A stretch of 64,000 bases of DNA from Aeromicrobium sp. IC_218 (GCF_004336805.1 NZ_SJXM01000002.1:310001-374000); one strand, 5' to 3'; counted from the first letter of the stretch, positions 38,028 through 51,299 are shown. Notes: generated by a model not told the origin, from the sequence alone. Made by a program: numbers and translations.

Positions 38028-39581
38028 CTACAGCAGGTCCTTGAGCTCCTTGGGCAGCTCGAAGTCGTCGGCGCCGGGCTGCGCGCCGAAGCCGAACGCG
38101 GCAGCGCCGTCGGCGGGCTGGGCCGGCTTGCCCTGGGACGCGGCCGCGCGCTTGGCCGGGTTGCCCGACACGCGCTTGCCCTTCTTGCCCTTGTTCTGCG
38201 GCTTCTGCTTGGCCCCCGCGCGCTTGCCGGGCATGCCGGGCATCCCCGCGCCGCCCATGCCGGGCATCCCGGGCATGCCGCCGCCCTTGGCCATGGCCTG
38301 CATCATCTTGCGGGCCTCGTAGAAGCGGTCGACCAGCTCGTTGACGTCCTTGACCTGCGTGCCCGAGCCCTTGGAGATGCGCAGGCGGCGCGAGCCGTCG
38401 ATGAGCTTGGGGTTGTCGCGCTCGGCCGGGGTCATCGACTGGATGACGGCCTTGATGCGCACGACCTGGCTCTCGTCGAAGTTGGCCAGCTGCTCCTTGT
38501 ACTGGCCCATGCCCGGCAGCATGCCGAGCAGCTTCGTCATCGAGCCCATCTTGCTCATGGCTTCCATCTGCTTGAGGAAGTCGTCGAGCGTGAACGAGCC
38601 CTGGACGATCTTGGCCGCGTCCTTCTCGGCCTGCTCGGCGTCGAAGGCCTTCTCGGCCTGCTCGATGAGCGTCATGACGTCGCCCATGTCGAGGATGCGC
38701 GAGGCCATGCGGTCGGGGTGGAAGACGTCGAAGTCGGTCAGCTTCTCGCCCGTGGAGGCGAACATGATCGGGCGGCCGGTGAGCGCGCGGACCGACAGCG
38801 CGGCACCACCGCGCGCGTCGCCGTCGAGCTTGGTGAGCACGACGCCGGTGAAGTCGACGCCCTCGAGGAAGGCCTGCGCGGTGGCGACGGCGTCCTGGCC
38901 GATCATCGCGTCGATGACGAACAGGACCTCGTCGGGGTTGACCGCGGCGCGGATGTCGGCGGCCTGCTGCATCAGCTCGGCGTCGATGCCCAGGCGTCCG
39001 GCGGTGTCGACGATGACGACGTCGTGCAGGGTGCGGCGGGCCTCGACGATCGAGTCGCGCGCGACCTGCACGGGGTCGCCGACGCCGTTGCCCGGCGCGG
39101 GCGCGTAGACCGTGGCGCCGGCCTGCTCGCCGACGACCTGCAGCTGGGTGACGGCGTTGGGCCGCTGGAGGTCGGCCGCGACGAGCATCGGCGAGTGGCC
39201 GTTGTCCTTGAACCAGCGGGCCAGCTTGCCGGCGAGCGTCGTCTTTCCGGCGCCCTGGAGGCCGGCCAGCATGATGACGGTCGGGGCGGTCTTGGCGAAG
39301 CGGACCCGGCGGGTCTCGCCGCCCAGCGTCGCGACCAGCTCGTCGTTGACGATCTTGATGACCTGCTGGGCCGGGTTGAGCGCCTGGCTCACCTCCGAGC
39401 CGCGGGCGCGCTCCTTCACGTGCGCGACGAACTCCTTGACGACCGGCAGCGCGACGTCCGCGTCGAGCAGCGCGACACGGATCTCGCGCGCGGTGGCGTC
39501 GATGTCGGCCTCGGAGAGCCGACCCTTGCCGCGCAGGTTCTTGAACGCGGACTGCAGGCGGTCTTGCAGGGAGTCGAACAT
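38028..39581 (-). CDS. ffh: Signal recognition particle protein Ffh
   Basis: The SRP54 GTPase that targets membrane proteins to FtsY. The 517-residue protein has the N domain (about 1-90), G domain (LQGAGKTTLAGKLA near 110, DTAGRLGID, TKLDGDARGG) and the Met-rich M domain (about 330-440), followed by an unusual Gly-Met-Pro stretch (GMPGMPGMGGAGMPGMPG) and a basic tail ending FELPKELKDLL. A TAGGCT hexamer (complement of 39625-39630) overlapping the glnD stop is a likely own promoter. Confidence 0.97.
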   Translation of the reverse strand: MFDSLQDRLQSAFKNLRGKGRLSEADIDATAREIRVALLDADVALPVVKEFVAHVKERARGSEVSQALNPAQQVIKIVNDELVATLGGETRRVRFAKTAPTVIMLAGLQGAGKTTLAGKLARWFKDNGHSPMLVAADLQRPNAVTQLQVVGEQAGATVYAPAPGNGVGDPVQVARDSIVEARRTLHDVVIVDTAGRLGIDAELMQQAADIRAAVNPDEVLFVIDAMIGQDAVATAQAFLEGVDFTGVVLTKLDGDARGGAALSVRALTGRPIMFASTGEKLTDFDVFHPDRMASRILDMGDVMTLIEQAEKAFDAEQAEKDAAKIVQGSFTLDDFLKQMEAMSKMGSMTKLLGMLPGMGQYKEQLANFDESQVVRIKAVIQSMTPAERDNPKLIDGSRRLRISKGSGTQVKDVNELVDRFYEARKMMQAMAKGGGMPGMPGMGGAGMPGMPGKRAGAKQKPQNKGKKGKRVSGNPAKRAAASQGKPAQPADGAAAFGFGAQPGADDFELPKELKDLL

Positions 39582-39627
39582 GGGCGCGGGACGTCCTTGA
39601 GTCGAGAGCTTCGGGAACCGTCCCAGC

Positions 39628-43464
<3,837 letters not shown>

Positions 43465-43529
43465 GTGACCTCCGAGGTGTGTGTCGGGCGGGAGGGCGTC
43501 CCCGCCGCGTCACACACTCGTCGGCCCCG

Positions 43530-43567
43530 ATTTCGGTTCCCGGGCACGCACGTTGCGCGCAGGTCAC
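43530..43567 (-). promoter_or_regulatory. GlnR-like box upstream of amtB
   Basis: On the minus strand the 5-mers GTGAC, GCAAC, GCCCG and GAAAT are each separated by 6 nt. Blocks 1, 2 and 4 agree well with the GlnR consensus GTnAC-n6-GaAAC-n6-GTnAC-n6-GaAAC. The box lies 66-103 nt upstream of the ATG. A further GTAAC occurs at 43594-43598 (minus). Confidence 0.55.
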
Positions 43568-43608
43568 GAAACCGCGCTGCGTGTGAACAGCGCGTTACAC
43601 GGCGCCGG

Positions 43609-44784
43609 TCAGGACAGCAGCGCGTCGACGAACTCGGCCGGGTCGAACGGCGCCAGGTCGTCCGCGCCCTCGCCGAGGCCGACGAACTTCACCGGCACGC
43701 CGAGCGTGCGCTGGACGCCGATGACGATGCCGCCCTTGGCGGTGCCGTCGAGCTTGGTCAGCACGACGCCGGAGACCTCGACGACCTCGCTGAAGATCTT
43801 GGCCTGGGTCATGCCGTTCTGGCCCGTGGTGGCGTCGATGACCAGCAGCACCTCGGTGACCGGGGCCTGCTTCTCGATGACCCGCTTGACCTTGCCGAGC
43901 TCGTCCATGAGGCCGGACTTGGTGTGCAGGCGTCCGGCGGTGTCGACCAGGACGACGTCGACGCCGTCGGTGATGCCCTGCTTCACGGCGTCGAAGCCGA
44001 CGCTGGCCGGGTCGCCGCCCTCGGGGCCGCGGACGGTCGGGACGCCGACGCGCTCGCCCCAGGTCTGAAGCTGGTCGGCGGCCGCGGCGCGGAAGGTGTC
44101 GGCGGCGCCGAGCAGGACGCTGCGGTCCTCGGCGACCAGGACGCGGGCCAGGCGGCCGACGGTCGTGGTCTTGCCGGTGCCGTTGACGCCGACGACGAGC
44201 ACGACGCCGGGCTTGCCGTCGTCGCCGACGGTGTGCAGCGTGCGGTCGAGCTCGGGTCCGACGGCCGCGACCAGCTCCTCGCGGAGCACCTCGCGGGCGC
44301 GGTCGGGGTCGGCGACGCCCTCGACCCGCAGGCGGGTGCGCAGGCTCTCGACCAGGTCCTGGGTGGGCTGCACGCCGACGTCGGCCGCGAGCAGGGTGTC
44401 CTCGATCTCCTCCCAGACGTCGTCGTCGAGCTTCTCGCGCCCGATCAGCGCGAGCAGGCCCTTGCCCAGGGACGAGTTGGAGCGCGACAGCCGGGCGCGC
44501 AGGCGGGCCAGCCGGCCGGCCGGCGCCTCGGGACGCTCGATCGTCGTGGTGGGCGCGGCCTTCTCGTCGGCCGGCACCTCCTCGAACGGCGGCTCCTCGT
44601 CCTCGGACGCCAGGTGCGGCTCCGGGTGCTCGGGGTGCTCGATCGTCTCGGTGGTGATCTCGTCGAGCACCTCCGGCGGCGGCAGCTCCTTGCGTCCGCG
44701 CGAGACGAACAGGCCGGCGCCGACACCCACCAGGGCGACGAGGGCGACCAGGGCGACGATGAGGATCTCGAGAGTCACGTCCAC
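43609..44784 (-). CDS. ftsY: Signal recognition particle receptor FtsY
   Basis: SRP receptor GTPase. The 391-residue protein has an N-terminal membrane anchor (about 5-28, ILIVALVALVALVGVGAGLF), an acidic linker, and the NG domain with GVNGTGKTTTVGRLA (about 203-217), LGAADTFRAAAADQL, DTAGRLHTKSGLM and TKLDGTAKGG. The anchored, acidic N-terminus is usual in actinobacteria. GTG 44784 follows a TAGGAT hexamer (complement of 44791-44796) by 6 nt, so the mRNA is probably leaderless. In M. tuberculosis smc is immediately upstream; here about 12.5 kb intervenes. Confidence 0.97.
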   Translation of the reverse strand: MDVTLEILIVALVALVALVGVGAGLFVSRGRKELPPPEVLDEITTETIEHPEHPEPHLASEDEEPPFEEVPADEKAAPTTTIERPEAPAGRLARLRARLSRSNSSLGKGLLALIGREKLDDDVWEEIEDTLLAADVGVQPTQDLVESLRTRLRVEGVADPDRAREVLREELVAAVGPELDRTLHTVGDDGKPGVVLVVGVNGTGKTTTVGRLARVLVAEDRSVLLGAADTFRAAAADQLQTWGERVGVPTVRGPEGGDPASVGFDAVKQGITDGVDVVLVDTAGRLHTKSGLMDELGKVKRVIEKQAPVTEVLLVIDATTGQNGMTQAKIFSEVVEVSGVVLTKLDGTAKGGIVIGVQRTLGVPVKFVGLGEGADDLAPFDPAEFVDALLS

Positions 44785-44790
44785 GCCGCG

Positions 44791-44796
44791 ATCCTA
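44791..44796 (-). promoter_or_regulatory. -10 hexamer TAGGAT for leaderless ftsY
   Basis: TAGGAT (minus) ends 6 nt before the ftsY GTG, with no Shine-Dalgarno between. Confidence 0.45.
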
Positions 44797-44903
44797 TGCG
44801 CAGCCGCGACGGCGCCCGCGCCCGGTGACGGGCCGCGGCCGGCCGTCGTGCCTATGCTCGGCCCCGGGTGCGTGCGGGCCCGGCGCACGGGAGGAGCAGG
44901 ACG

Positions 44904-45494
44904 ATGACGCGTGCAGCAGCGGACCGTGACCGCACCGTGACCCTTGCCTGCGCGGCGGGCTTCGTGGCACTGACCGCGCGCTTCGCGCGGGAGCCCCGCC
45001 CGCGCGAGGTGCGGCTGTTCACCGCCCTCAACGACGGTCCGCACGGCGCGTGGCTGCGGGTGCCCCAGCAGCTCGGGACGCCATGGACGCTTCCGGCCGC
45101 GAGCGCCTACCTGCTGCTGCGCGGACGCCGGACGGACGCGCTGGCCGCCGCCGCGGCGCTGCCGCTGGTCAAGGGCCTGGAGGTGCGGACCAAGCGGCTG
45201 CTCGACCGGCCCCGCCCGCTCATGGTCACGCCCACGGCGCTGCGCGACGACGCTCCGGTCGAGGGCCCGTCGCAGCCATCCGGGCACGCCGCCATCGCGG
45301 CCGCCGCCACCTACCTGCTGGCGCCCGCCGTGCCGGCGCCGGTCGCGGGCGTGCTGACGCTCGGCACCGCCGGGGTCTCGTACGTCCGCGTGAACCAGGG
45401 AGCGCACTGGCCGAGCGACGCGGTGACCGGCCTGCTGCTGGGAGTCGGCGCGGCCGCCGGCCTGCGCTGGGGCGCCGCCCGCCTGCTGGGCTGA
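44904..45494 (+). CDS. PAP2 superfamily phosphatase
   Basis: A 196-residue membrane phosphatase. The three PAP2 motifs are present: KRLLDRPRP (K-x6-RP type, about 93-101), PSGHAAIAAA (PSGH) and SYVRVNQGAHWPSDAVTG (R-x5-H-x3-D). Likely acts on lipid phosphates such as undecaprenyl diphosphate or phosphatidic acid. ATG 44904 has a GGAGGAG ribosome-binding site and a TATGCT hexamer some 50 nt upstream. Convergent with cydC across a strong hairpin. Confidence 0.92.
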   Translation: MTRAAADRDRTVTLACAAGFVALTARFAREPRPREVRLFTALNDGPHGAWLRVPQQLGTPWTLPAASAYLLLRGRRTDALAAAAALPLVKGLEVRTKRLLDRPRPLMVTPTALRDDAPVEGPSQPSGHAAIAAAATYLLAPAVPAPVAGVLTLGTAGVSYVRVNQGAHWPSDAVTGLLLGVGAAAGLRWGAARLLG

Positions 45495-45498
45495 GGGG

Positions 45499-45538
45499 AC
45501 CGCCGCGGGACGGCATGGCCGTGCCGTCCCGCGGCGGT
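45499..45538. terminator. Bidirectional hairpin terminator, PAP2/cydC
   Basis: A perfect 17-bp stem (45499-45515 with 45522-45538) and a 6-nt loop occupy the 47-nt gap between convergent genes, so it can serve both transcripts. Confidence 0.8.
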
Positions 45539-45541
45539 GGT

Positions 45542-47134
45542 CTAGACGGACGCGGGTGCGTCCAGGTGGACGACCACGTCGGCGCGGGCCAGCACGCGCG
45601 GGTCGTGCGAGACGAGCAGCAGGCTGCGTGCGGGACGCAGGGCCAGCAGGTCGTCGACGAGGGCGTCGGCGGTCTGCTCGTCCAGGTGCTCGGTCGGCTC
45701 GTCGAGGACGAGCACGCGGTGGCCGCCGAGCAGCAGCCGGGCCAGGGCCAGGCGCTGACGCTCGCCGCCGGACAGCCGTCCGCCCCGCTCGCCGGTGCGC
45801 GTGTCGAGCCCGTCGGGCAGCGTCGCCACGAAGTCGGCCAGGCCGGCCAGCTCGAGCGCCTCCCAGAGCCGGGCGTCGTCGGCGGTCGGGTCGCCGACGC
45901 GCAGGTTCTCGCGCAGGGTCGTGTCGAAGACGTGCTCGTCCTGGCCGAGGTAGCCCACGACCGAGCGGACGTCCGCGCCCCGCAGCCGCTCGACGTCCAC
46001 CCCACCGAGCTCGACCGAGCCCGCGCGGACCGGGAGCAGCCGCAGCAGCGTCAGCGCGAGGGTGCTCTTGCCGCCGCCGCTGCGTCCGGCGACCGCGACG
46101 AGGCCGCCCTCGGGCAGGTCGAGGTCGATGCCGCGCGCGACGGGGACGTCGCCCCAGCCGACGGCGAGGCCGCGGACCCGCAGGTCGTGACCGGCCGGCA
46201 GCGGCGCAGGCGTCTCGGGGTCCGCCACGGGGGCGGGGGTCTCGTGGAAGGCGCGCAGCCGGCGGTCCGCGGCGTCGGTGACCGCCCGCAGCCCCTCGGC
46301 CGCCACGACGTCCGAGAACGGGTCGACCAGCGCGACCGGGGCGAGCACCAGGACGGCCACCAGCACCGGCGCGAGGCTTCCGTCGGTAGCCACCACCGAG
46401 CTGAGCACGACGGCGACGCCGGTGGCGAGCAGCACGAGCGCGTTGCCCAGGCCGGTCGTCCAGGCCAGGTGGTTCTGGGCCGCCGCGAGCCGCGCGTCGA
46501 CGCCCCGCAGGCGCTCACGCACCGGCTCCCCCGCCCCGTAGGCGACCAGGTCGGGAGCGTTGAGCACCAGCTCGGACGCCTCGGAGGCCAGCTCGCCACG
46601 CAGGGGCGCGACCTGCGCCTGCCGGCTCGCCTCGACCCAGCGGGTCAGCAGGTGCACGCCGGCGGCGGTGACGACGGCCGTGGCCAGCACGACGAGCGCG
46701 GCGCGCCAGTCCAGGAAGGCGAGCAGCGAGACCACCACCAGGACGCTGATCGACGTGACCGTCCACGGCAGCCGGACGCGCAGCAGCCGGTCCTGGCCGG
46801 ACTCCACGTCCGCCACGACCCGGCTCACCAGGTCGCCGCGCCGCGTGTCACCGAGCCCGCCGGGGGCGAGCCGGTCGAGGTCGTCGTAGACCGCGAGCCG
46901 CTGGCGGGTGGCGAGCCCGAAGGCCGCGTCGTGGGTCAGCAGCCGCTCGCCGTAGCGCAGCGCCGCCCGGGCGATGCCGAAGAAGCGGACGCCGACGATG
47001 GCGACCATGAGGTACATGACCGGCGGCTGCTCGGCGGCCCGCGAGATGAGCCAGGCCGAGACCAGCAGCAGGCCGATAGCGGCCAGCTGGGACAGCGTGC
47101 CGAGCAGGGTGCCGAGGACCAGACGCCTCTTCAT
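45542..47134 (-). CDS. cydC: Cytochrome bd biogenesis ABC exporter subunit CydC
   Basis: A 530-residue half-transporter: transmembrane domain (about 5-285) and ATPase domain with Walker A AGRSGGGKSTLAL, signature GGRLSGGERQRLALARLL and Walker B RVLVLDEPTEHLD. With CydD it forms the exporter of thiols and haem-related compounds required to assemble cytochrome bd. ATG 47134 overlaps the cydD stop (ATGA). Last gene of cydA-cydB-cydD-cydC. Confidence 0.93.
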   Translation of the reverse strand: MKRRLVLGTLLGTLSQLAAIGLLLVSAWLISRAAEQPPVMYLMVAIVGVRFFGIARAALRYGERLLTHDAAFGLATRQRLAVYDDLDRLAPGGLGDTRRGDLVSRVVADVESGQDRLLRVRLPWTVTSISVLVVVSLLAFLDWRAALVVLATAVVTAAGVHLLTRWVEASRQAQVAPLRGELASEASELVLNAPDLVAYGAGEPVRERLRGVDARLAAAQNHLAWTTGLGNALVLLATGVAVVLSSVVATDGSLAPVLVAVLVLAPVALVDPFSDVVAAEGLRAVTDAADRRLRAFHETPAPVADPETPAPLPAGHDLRVRGLAVGWGDVPVARGIDLDLPEGGLVAVAGRSGGGKSTLALTLLRLLPVRAGSVELGGVDVERLRGADVRSVVGYLGQDEHVFDTTLRENLRVGDPTADDARLWEALELAGLADFVATLPDGLDTRTGERGGRLSGGERQRLALARLLLGGHRVLVLDEPTEHLDEQTADALVDDLLALRPARSLLLVSHDPRVLARADVVVHLDAPASV

Positions 47135-48756
47135 CGGACTGTCACCTCCTGCCGTCCACCGACGGCGATCGTCGTGTCGGCCGCCGCGACCACGTCGCGG
47201 TGGTGGGCCACCACGACCACGGTGGCGCCCAGGTCGCGCAGGCTGCGGAGCACGGTGGCCTCGGCCGCCGCGTCGAGACCGGCGGTCGGCTCGTCCATGA
47301 GGACGAGGCGCGCGTCGCCGCGACGCACGGCCAGCAGCGCGCGGGCGATGCCGACCCGGCGCCGCTCCCCCGCCGACAGGTCACGTCCCTGGTCCTCCAG
47401 CACCCGGTCGAGCGGGAGGTCGGGGGCGCCGGCGTCGGCCAGGGCCCGCGCGACGTCGTCGTCGGACGCGTCGCCGGCACCGAGCCGGACGTTCGCGGCG
47501 ACGCTGTCGCGGAGCAGCCCGGGCACCTGCGGCACCCAGGCGACCTGGCGCCGCCAGGCGGCGGGGTCGGCGCCCGCCAGGTCGACGCCGCCGACCATCA
47601 CCCGTCCCGTCGTGGGGCGCAGGAAGCCGAGCAGGACGTCCAGCAGGGTCGACTTGCCCGAGCCGGACGGCCCGGTGAGCGCGACGAACGAGCCCGGCTC
47701 GATCGTCGCGGTGACCGGCGCCAGCACGGGCACGTCGCGTCCGTCGCGCGTCACGCCGACCGCGTCCAGCACCACCGGCGCACCGGCCACGGACGGGACG
47801 GTCGCGGTGCCGTCGGCCCGGTCGTACTCGAGCAGGTCGAGCGCGTCGGCCGCCGCGCCCACGCCCTCCTGGCTCGCGTGGAAGTGGGCACCCATCTGGC
47901 GCACCGGCAGGAACGCCTCGGGCGCGAGCAGCAGGACGAACAGGCCGGGAGCCAGGTCCATGTGCCCCTCGACGACGCGCAGGCCGATGCTCACCGCGAC
48001 GAGCGCGACGCAGATGGTCGAGAACAGCTCCAGCACGAAGCCGGACAGGAACGCCATGCGCAGCGCCTTGACCGACTCGCGACGGTGCTGGTCGCCGACC
48101 TTGCGCAGACCCGCGTCCTGGCGGCGGCCGTGCACCTTCAGCACCCGCAGGCCGTCGAGCACGTCGCCGAAGTGGGCGCCCAGGCGCTGCAGCGCCTCGT
48201 ACCGGCGGTCGACCTTGTCGCGGGTCAGCTTGCCGACCAGCACCAGGAACATGACCACCAGCGGCAGCGTGATTGCGACCGTGACCGCGGCGAGCAGGTC
48301 GGTCGTGGCGATGGCGACGACGACGGTGGCCGGCACCAGCGCGGTGAGCACCAGCTGGGGCAGGAACTTGCCGAAGTACGGGTCGAGCGCGTCCAGGCCG
48401 GGGCCGAGCAGGCCCACCACCCGGGACGCCTCCGGCCGGTCCCCGACCCGCCGCGGGTCCAGGACGGCGGCGGTGACCTCGTCGCGCAGTCCGCTCTTGA
48501 CCGCGACGGAGGCACGCTCGGACAGCAGCGCGTGCACCCAGGCCAGGCCGGCGCGGGCGGTGAAGCACAGCGCCACTCCGGTCAGCAGGGCCGCCGTCGC
48601 CGAGCGTCCCTCGAACCCCCGCGCGATGAGCCAGGCCAGCAGGGCGGCCTGGGCGACGACGACCACGGCGGTCGCCACGCCGACCGCGACGCTGGCGGCG
48701 AGGTAGCGGCGCACCGCGCGCGAGCGGCGCACCAGGCGGGGGTCGAGGGGCTTCAT
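47131..48756 (-). CDS. cydD: Cytochrome bd biogenesis ABC exporter subunit CydD
   Basis: A 541-residue half-transporter with an N-terminal six-helix domain (about 20-310) and ATPase domain: Walker A GPSGSGKSTLLDVLLG, signature-like DLSAGERRRVGIARALL and Walker B RLVLMDEPTAGLD. It pairs with CydC. It starts 16 nt after the cydB stop. The two half-transporters are separate genes here, unlike fused cydDC in some actinobacteria. Confidence 0.93.
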   Translation of the reverse strand: MKPLDPRLVRRSRAVRRYLAASVAVGVATAVVVVAQAALLAWLIARGFEGRSATAALLTGVALCFTARAGLAWVHALLSERASVAVKSGLRDEVTAAVLDPRRVGDRPEASRVVGLLGPGLDALDPYFGKFLPQLVLTALVPATVVVAIATTDLLAAVTVAITLPLVVMFLVLVGKLTRDKVDRRYEALQRLGAHFGDVLDGLRVLKVHGRRQDAGLRKVGDQHRRESVKALRMAFLSGFVLELFSTICVALVAVSIGLRVVEGHMDLAPGLFVLLLAPEAFLPVRQMGAHFHASQEGVGAAADALDLLEYDRADGTATVPSVAGAPVVLDAVGVTRDGRDVPVLAPVTATIEPGSFVALTGPSGSGKSTLLDVLLGFLRPTTGRVMVGGVDLAGADPAAWRRQVAWVPQVPGLLRDSVAANVRLGAGDASDDDVARALADAGAPDLPLDRVLEDQGRDLSAGERRRVGIARALLAVRRGDARLVLMDEPTAGLDAAAEATVLRSLRDLGATVVVVAHHRDVVAAADTTIAVGGRQEVTVR

Positions 48757-48772
48757 GCTCGGTCCTTCCCGG

Positions 48773-49786
48773 TCAGGACGCGGCGAGGGTCTCGGTCGGG
48801 ATGTGGTGCGTCCCGATCCGCTTGCGGAAGACCCAGTACGACCAGGCCTGGTAGCCCAGCACGATCGGGGTGAACAGCCCGGCGACCCAGGTCATGATCG
48901 TCAGCGTGTAGTCCGTCGAGGACGCGTTCTCGACGGTCAGGTTCCAGGCCGGGTCCAGCGAGCTGGGCATGACGTCCGGGAACAGGCCGGTGAAGAGCAT
49001 CACCGTGACCAGCGCGATCGCGGCGAAGGTGCCGGTGAACGCCCACCCGTCGCGCTGCGCGACCGCGGCGAGCAGTCCGCCGACGAAGGCCAGCGCGGCC
49101 AGGGCACCGAGCACCCACACCGCCGTCTGGTCCTGGTCCATGCCGGTCCAGAAGATGAAGACGACGGCGAGCAGCGCGGCCCCGAGGCCGGCCTTGACCG
49201 CGAGCGCGTTGGCCCGCTGGCGGATGTCGCCGACGGTCTTGAGCGACACGAACATCGCGCCGTGCACCAGGAAGACGGTCAGGGTGACGAGGCCGCCGAG
49301 CAGCGCGTACGGGTTGAGCAGGTCGAGCAGGGTGCCGACGAACTCCTTGTCGGCATCGATCGGCACGCCGCGGACGATGTTGCTCAGCGCGACGCCCCAC
49401 AGGAACGCGGGCAGGAACGAGCCGACGATGATCGCGCGGTCCCAGCCGCGCTTCCACGACTCGCCGCCGCGCTTGTGCCGGTACTCGAACCCGACCGCGC
49501 GGATGATGAGCGCCACGAGGATCGCGAACAGCGGCAGGTAGAAGCCGCTGAACAGCGTCGCGTACCACTCGGGGAACGCCGCGAACGTGGCGCCGCCGGC
49601 CACGATGAGCCAGACCTCGTTGCCGTCCCAGACCGGGCCGATCGTGTTGAGCAGCACGCGCCGCTCGGTGTCGTTGCGGCCCATGACGGCCATGAGCATG
49701 CCGACCCCGAAGTCGAACCCTTCGAGGGTGAGGTAGCCGACCCACAGGACGGCGATGAGGATGAACCAGACGGTGGTGAGCTCCAT
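48773..49786 (-). CDS. cydB: Cytochrome bd ubiquinol/menaquinol oxidase subunit II
   Basis: A 337-residue membrane subunit with about eight or nine helices and the family starts WFILIAVLWVGYLTLEGFDF and NTIGPVWDGNEVWLIVAGG, plus FEYRHKRGGESWKRGWD. It scaffolds the oxidase with CydA. It begins 11 nt after the cydA stop, so the operon is tightly packed. Confidence 0.96.
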   Translation of the reverse strand: MELTTVWFILIAVLWVGYLTLEGFDFGVGMLMAVMGRNDTERRVLLNTIGPVWDGNEVWLIVAGGATFAAFPEWYATLFSGFYLPLFAILVALIIRAVGFEYRHKRGGESWKRGWDRAIIVGSFLPAFLWGVALSNIVRGVPIDADKEFVGTLLDLLNPYALLGGLVTLTVFLVHGAMFVSLKTVGDIRQRANALAVKAGLGAALLAVVFIFWTGMDQDQTAVWVLGALAALAFVGGLLAAVAQRDGWAFTGTFAAIALVTVMLFTGLFPDVMPSSLDPAWNLTVENASSTDYTLTIMTWVAGLFTPIVLGYQAWSYWVFRKRIGTHHIPTETLAAS

Positions 49787-49797
49787 GGCAGGGCCTC

Positions 49798-51210
49798 TCA
49801 GTACGCGAACGCCAGGGGCGTGTCGTCGTCGACGTCGTCGGGGTGGCGGGGCGCGGCCTCGTCCGGCAGGCCCTTGTCGATGTAGGTGAGCAGGAGCTTG
49901 ACCTCGATGACGGCCAGGACGCCGTACAGCGCGGTGAAGCCGATGAGGGACGTCAGGACGGTGCCGGCGCTGACGCCGGGCGAGACGCCGGCCGCGGTCG
50001 GCAGCATCCCGAACACCAGCCAGGGCTGGCGGCCCATCTCGGTGAAGATCCAGCCGAAGGAGTTGCCGAACAGCGGCAGGAAGGGCAGCACGACGCAGAG
50101 CCAGGCCCATCGACGGTGGGTCAGCGTGCGGCCCTTGCGGGTCACCCACAGCAGCAGCGCGCCCGCGGCCGCCGCGGCCATGCCGAGAGCGATCATCCAG
50201 CGGAAGGCCCAGTAGGTGACCGGGATGTTCGGCGAGTACTTCACGCCCTCGCCGTACTTGGCCTCGTACTCCGCCTGCAGGCTGTTGATGCCGCGCACCT
50301 CGGAGTCGAGGTCGCCGTTGGCCAGGTACGACAGCAGGTGCGGCACCTTGATCGACCACAGCTCGTGCTTCCCGTCGGGCGTGCCGACGGTGAGGATCGA
50401 GAAGGACGCCGGCTGCTCGTCCTCGTAGAGGCCCTCGGCGGCGGCCATCTTCATGGGCTGCACGTCCATCATCACCTTCGACTGCATGTCGCCGGTGATG
50501 GCGACGCCGAGGCCGGAGATGACGAGGGTGACGGCGCCGAGCCGCATCGCCGTGCGCCAGGTGTCGGCGTGGCCGTCGTCCGAGCGGCGCACGAGGCGCC
50601 ACAGGGCGACGCCGGCGACGAAGCCGCCGCCGACCAGGAAGCAGGCGGTGATCTGGTGCGGGAAGGTGACGAGCACGACCGGGTTGGTCATGACCGCCCA
50701 GAAGTCGGTGAGCTCGGCGCGGTTCAGCGTCTCGTTGAAGGTGAACCCGACCGGGTTCTGCATGAACGAGTTCGCGGCGAGGATGAAGTAGGCGCTCAGC
50801 AGCGTGCCGAACGCGGCGATCCAGATGGTCGCCAGGTGCACCCCGGGCCGCAGCTTCTCCCAGCCGAAGATCCACAGGCCGAGGAACGTCGACTCCAGGA
50901 AGAACGCGAGCAGGCCCTCGATGGCCAGCGGGGCACCGAAGATGTCGCCGACGAAGCGGGAGTAGTCGCTCCAGTTCATGCCGAACTGGAACTCCTGCAC
51001 GATGCCGGTGACGATGCCCATCGCGAAGTTGATGAGGAAGAGCTTGCCGAAGAACTTGGTGAGCCGGAGGTACTTCTCGTCCTGCGTGCGGAACCACGCG
51101 GTCTGCAGCCCGGCGACCAGGAACGACAGTCCGATCGTGATCGGGACGAAGAAGAAGTGGTAGACGGTGGTGATGCCGAACTGCCACCGCGCGATCTCGA
51201 GTGCTTCCAT
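49798..51210 (-). CDS. cydA: Cytochrome bd oxidase subunit I
   Basis: The haem-bearing subunit of the high-affinity terminal oxidase. The 470-residue protein has about nine helices. Haem ligands are visible as His18 in TTVYHFFFVP and the His in FPHQITACF; the GW-x3-E-x-GRQPW signature of the oxidase is present (GWIFTEMGRQPWLVFG). The Q-loop is of the short type. The operon promoter lies in the 120-bp region shared with blaI, which holds three BlaI-type palindromes. Confidence 0.96.
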   Translation of the reverse strand: MEALEIARWQFGITTVYHFFFVPITIGLSFLVAGLQTAWFRTQDEKYLRLTKFFGKLFLINFAMGIVTGIVQEFQFGMNWSDYSRFVGDIFGAPLAIEGLLAFFLESTFLGLWIFGWEKLRPGVHLATIWIAAFGTLLSAYFILAANSFMQNPVGFTFNETLNRAELTDFWAVMTNPVVLVTFPHQITACFLVGGGFVAGVALWRLVRRSDDGHADTWRTAMRLGAVTLVISGLGVAITGDMQSKVMMDVQPMKMAAAEGLYEDEQPASFSILTVGTPDGKHELWSIKVPHLLSYLANGDLDSEVRGINSLQAEYEAKYGEGVKYSPNIPVTYWAFRWMIALGMAAAAAGALLLWVTRKGRTLTHRRWAWLCVVLPFLPLFGNSFGWIFTEMGRQPWLVFGMLPTAAGVSPGVSAGTVLTSLIGFTALYGVLAVIEVKLLLTYIDKGLPDEAAPRHPDDVDDDTPLAFAY

Positions 51211-51237
51211 GCGAGAGGTCCTTCGGAAGAGCCGAAC

Positions 51238-51254
51238 TACTACGAGTCGTAGTA
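51238..51254. promoter_or_regulatory. BlaI-type operator 1 (cydA-proximal)
   Basis: A perfect 17-bp palindrome TACTACGAGTCGTAGTA with 8-bp arms about a central G, starting 28 nt upstream of cydA. BlaI/MecI-family operators are built from TAC...GTA half-sites. Confidence 0.75.
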
Positions 51255-51256
51255 AC

Positions 51257-51273
51257 TACTACGGAGCGTAGTA
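51257..51273. promoter_or_regulatory. BlaI-type operator 2
   Basis: TACTACGGAGCGTAGTA has 7-bp arms (TACTACG/CGTAGTA) and a 3-nt centre; its centre is 19 bp from that of operator 1. On the minus strand TTGTGA, an 18-nt spacer and TACGCT form a possible cydA promoter with its -10 inside this operator. On the plus strand TACGAT (51272-51277) is a possible blaI -10 at its edge. Confidence 0.75.
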
Positions 51274-51299
51274 CGATGGATCGCACGGTCACAACGAGG

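Noticed and set aside
45050..48706. A 1218-codon open frame on the plus strand across cydC-cydD
   Set aside because: Antisense shadow of two well-supported genes; Arg/Ala/Ser-rich composition with no motif. Long empty frames are expected at this GC content.
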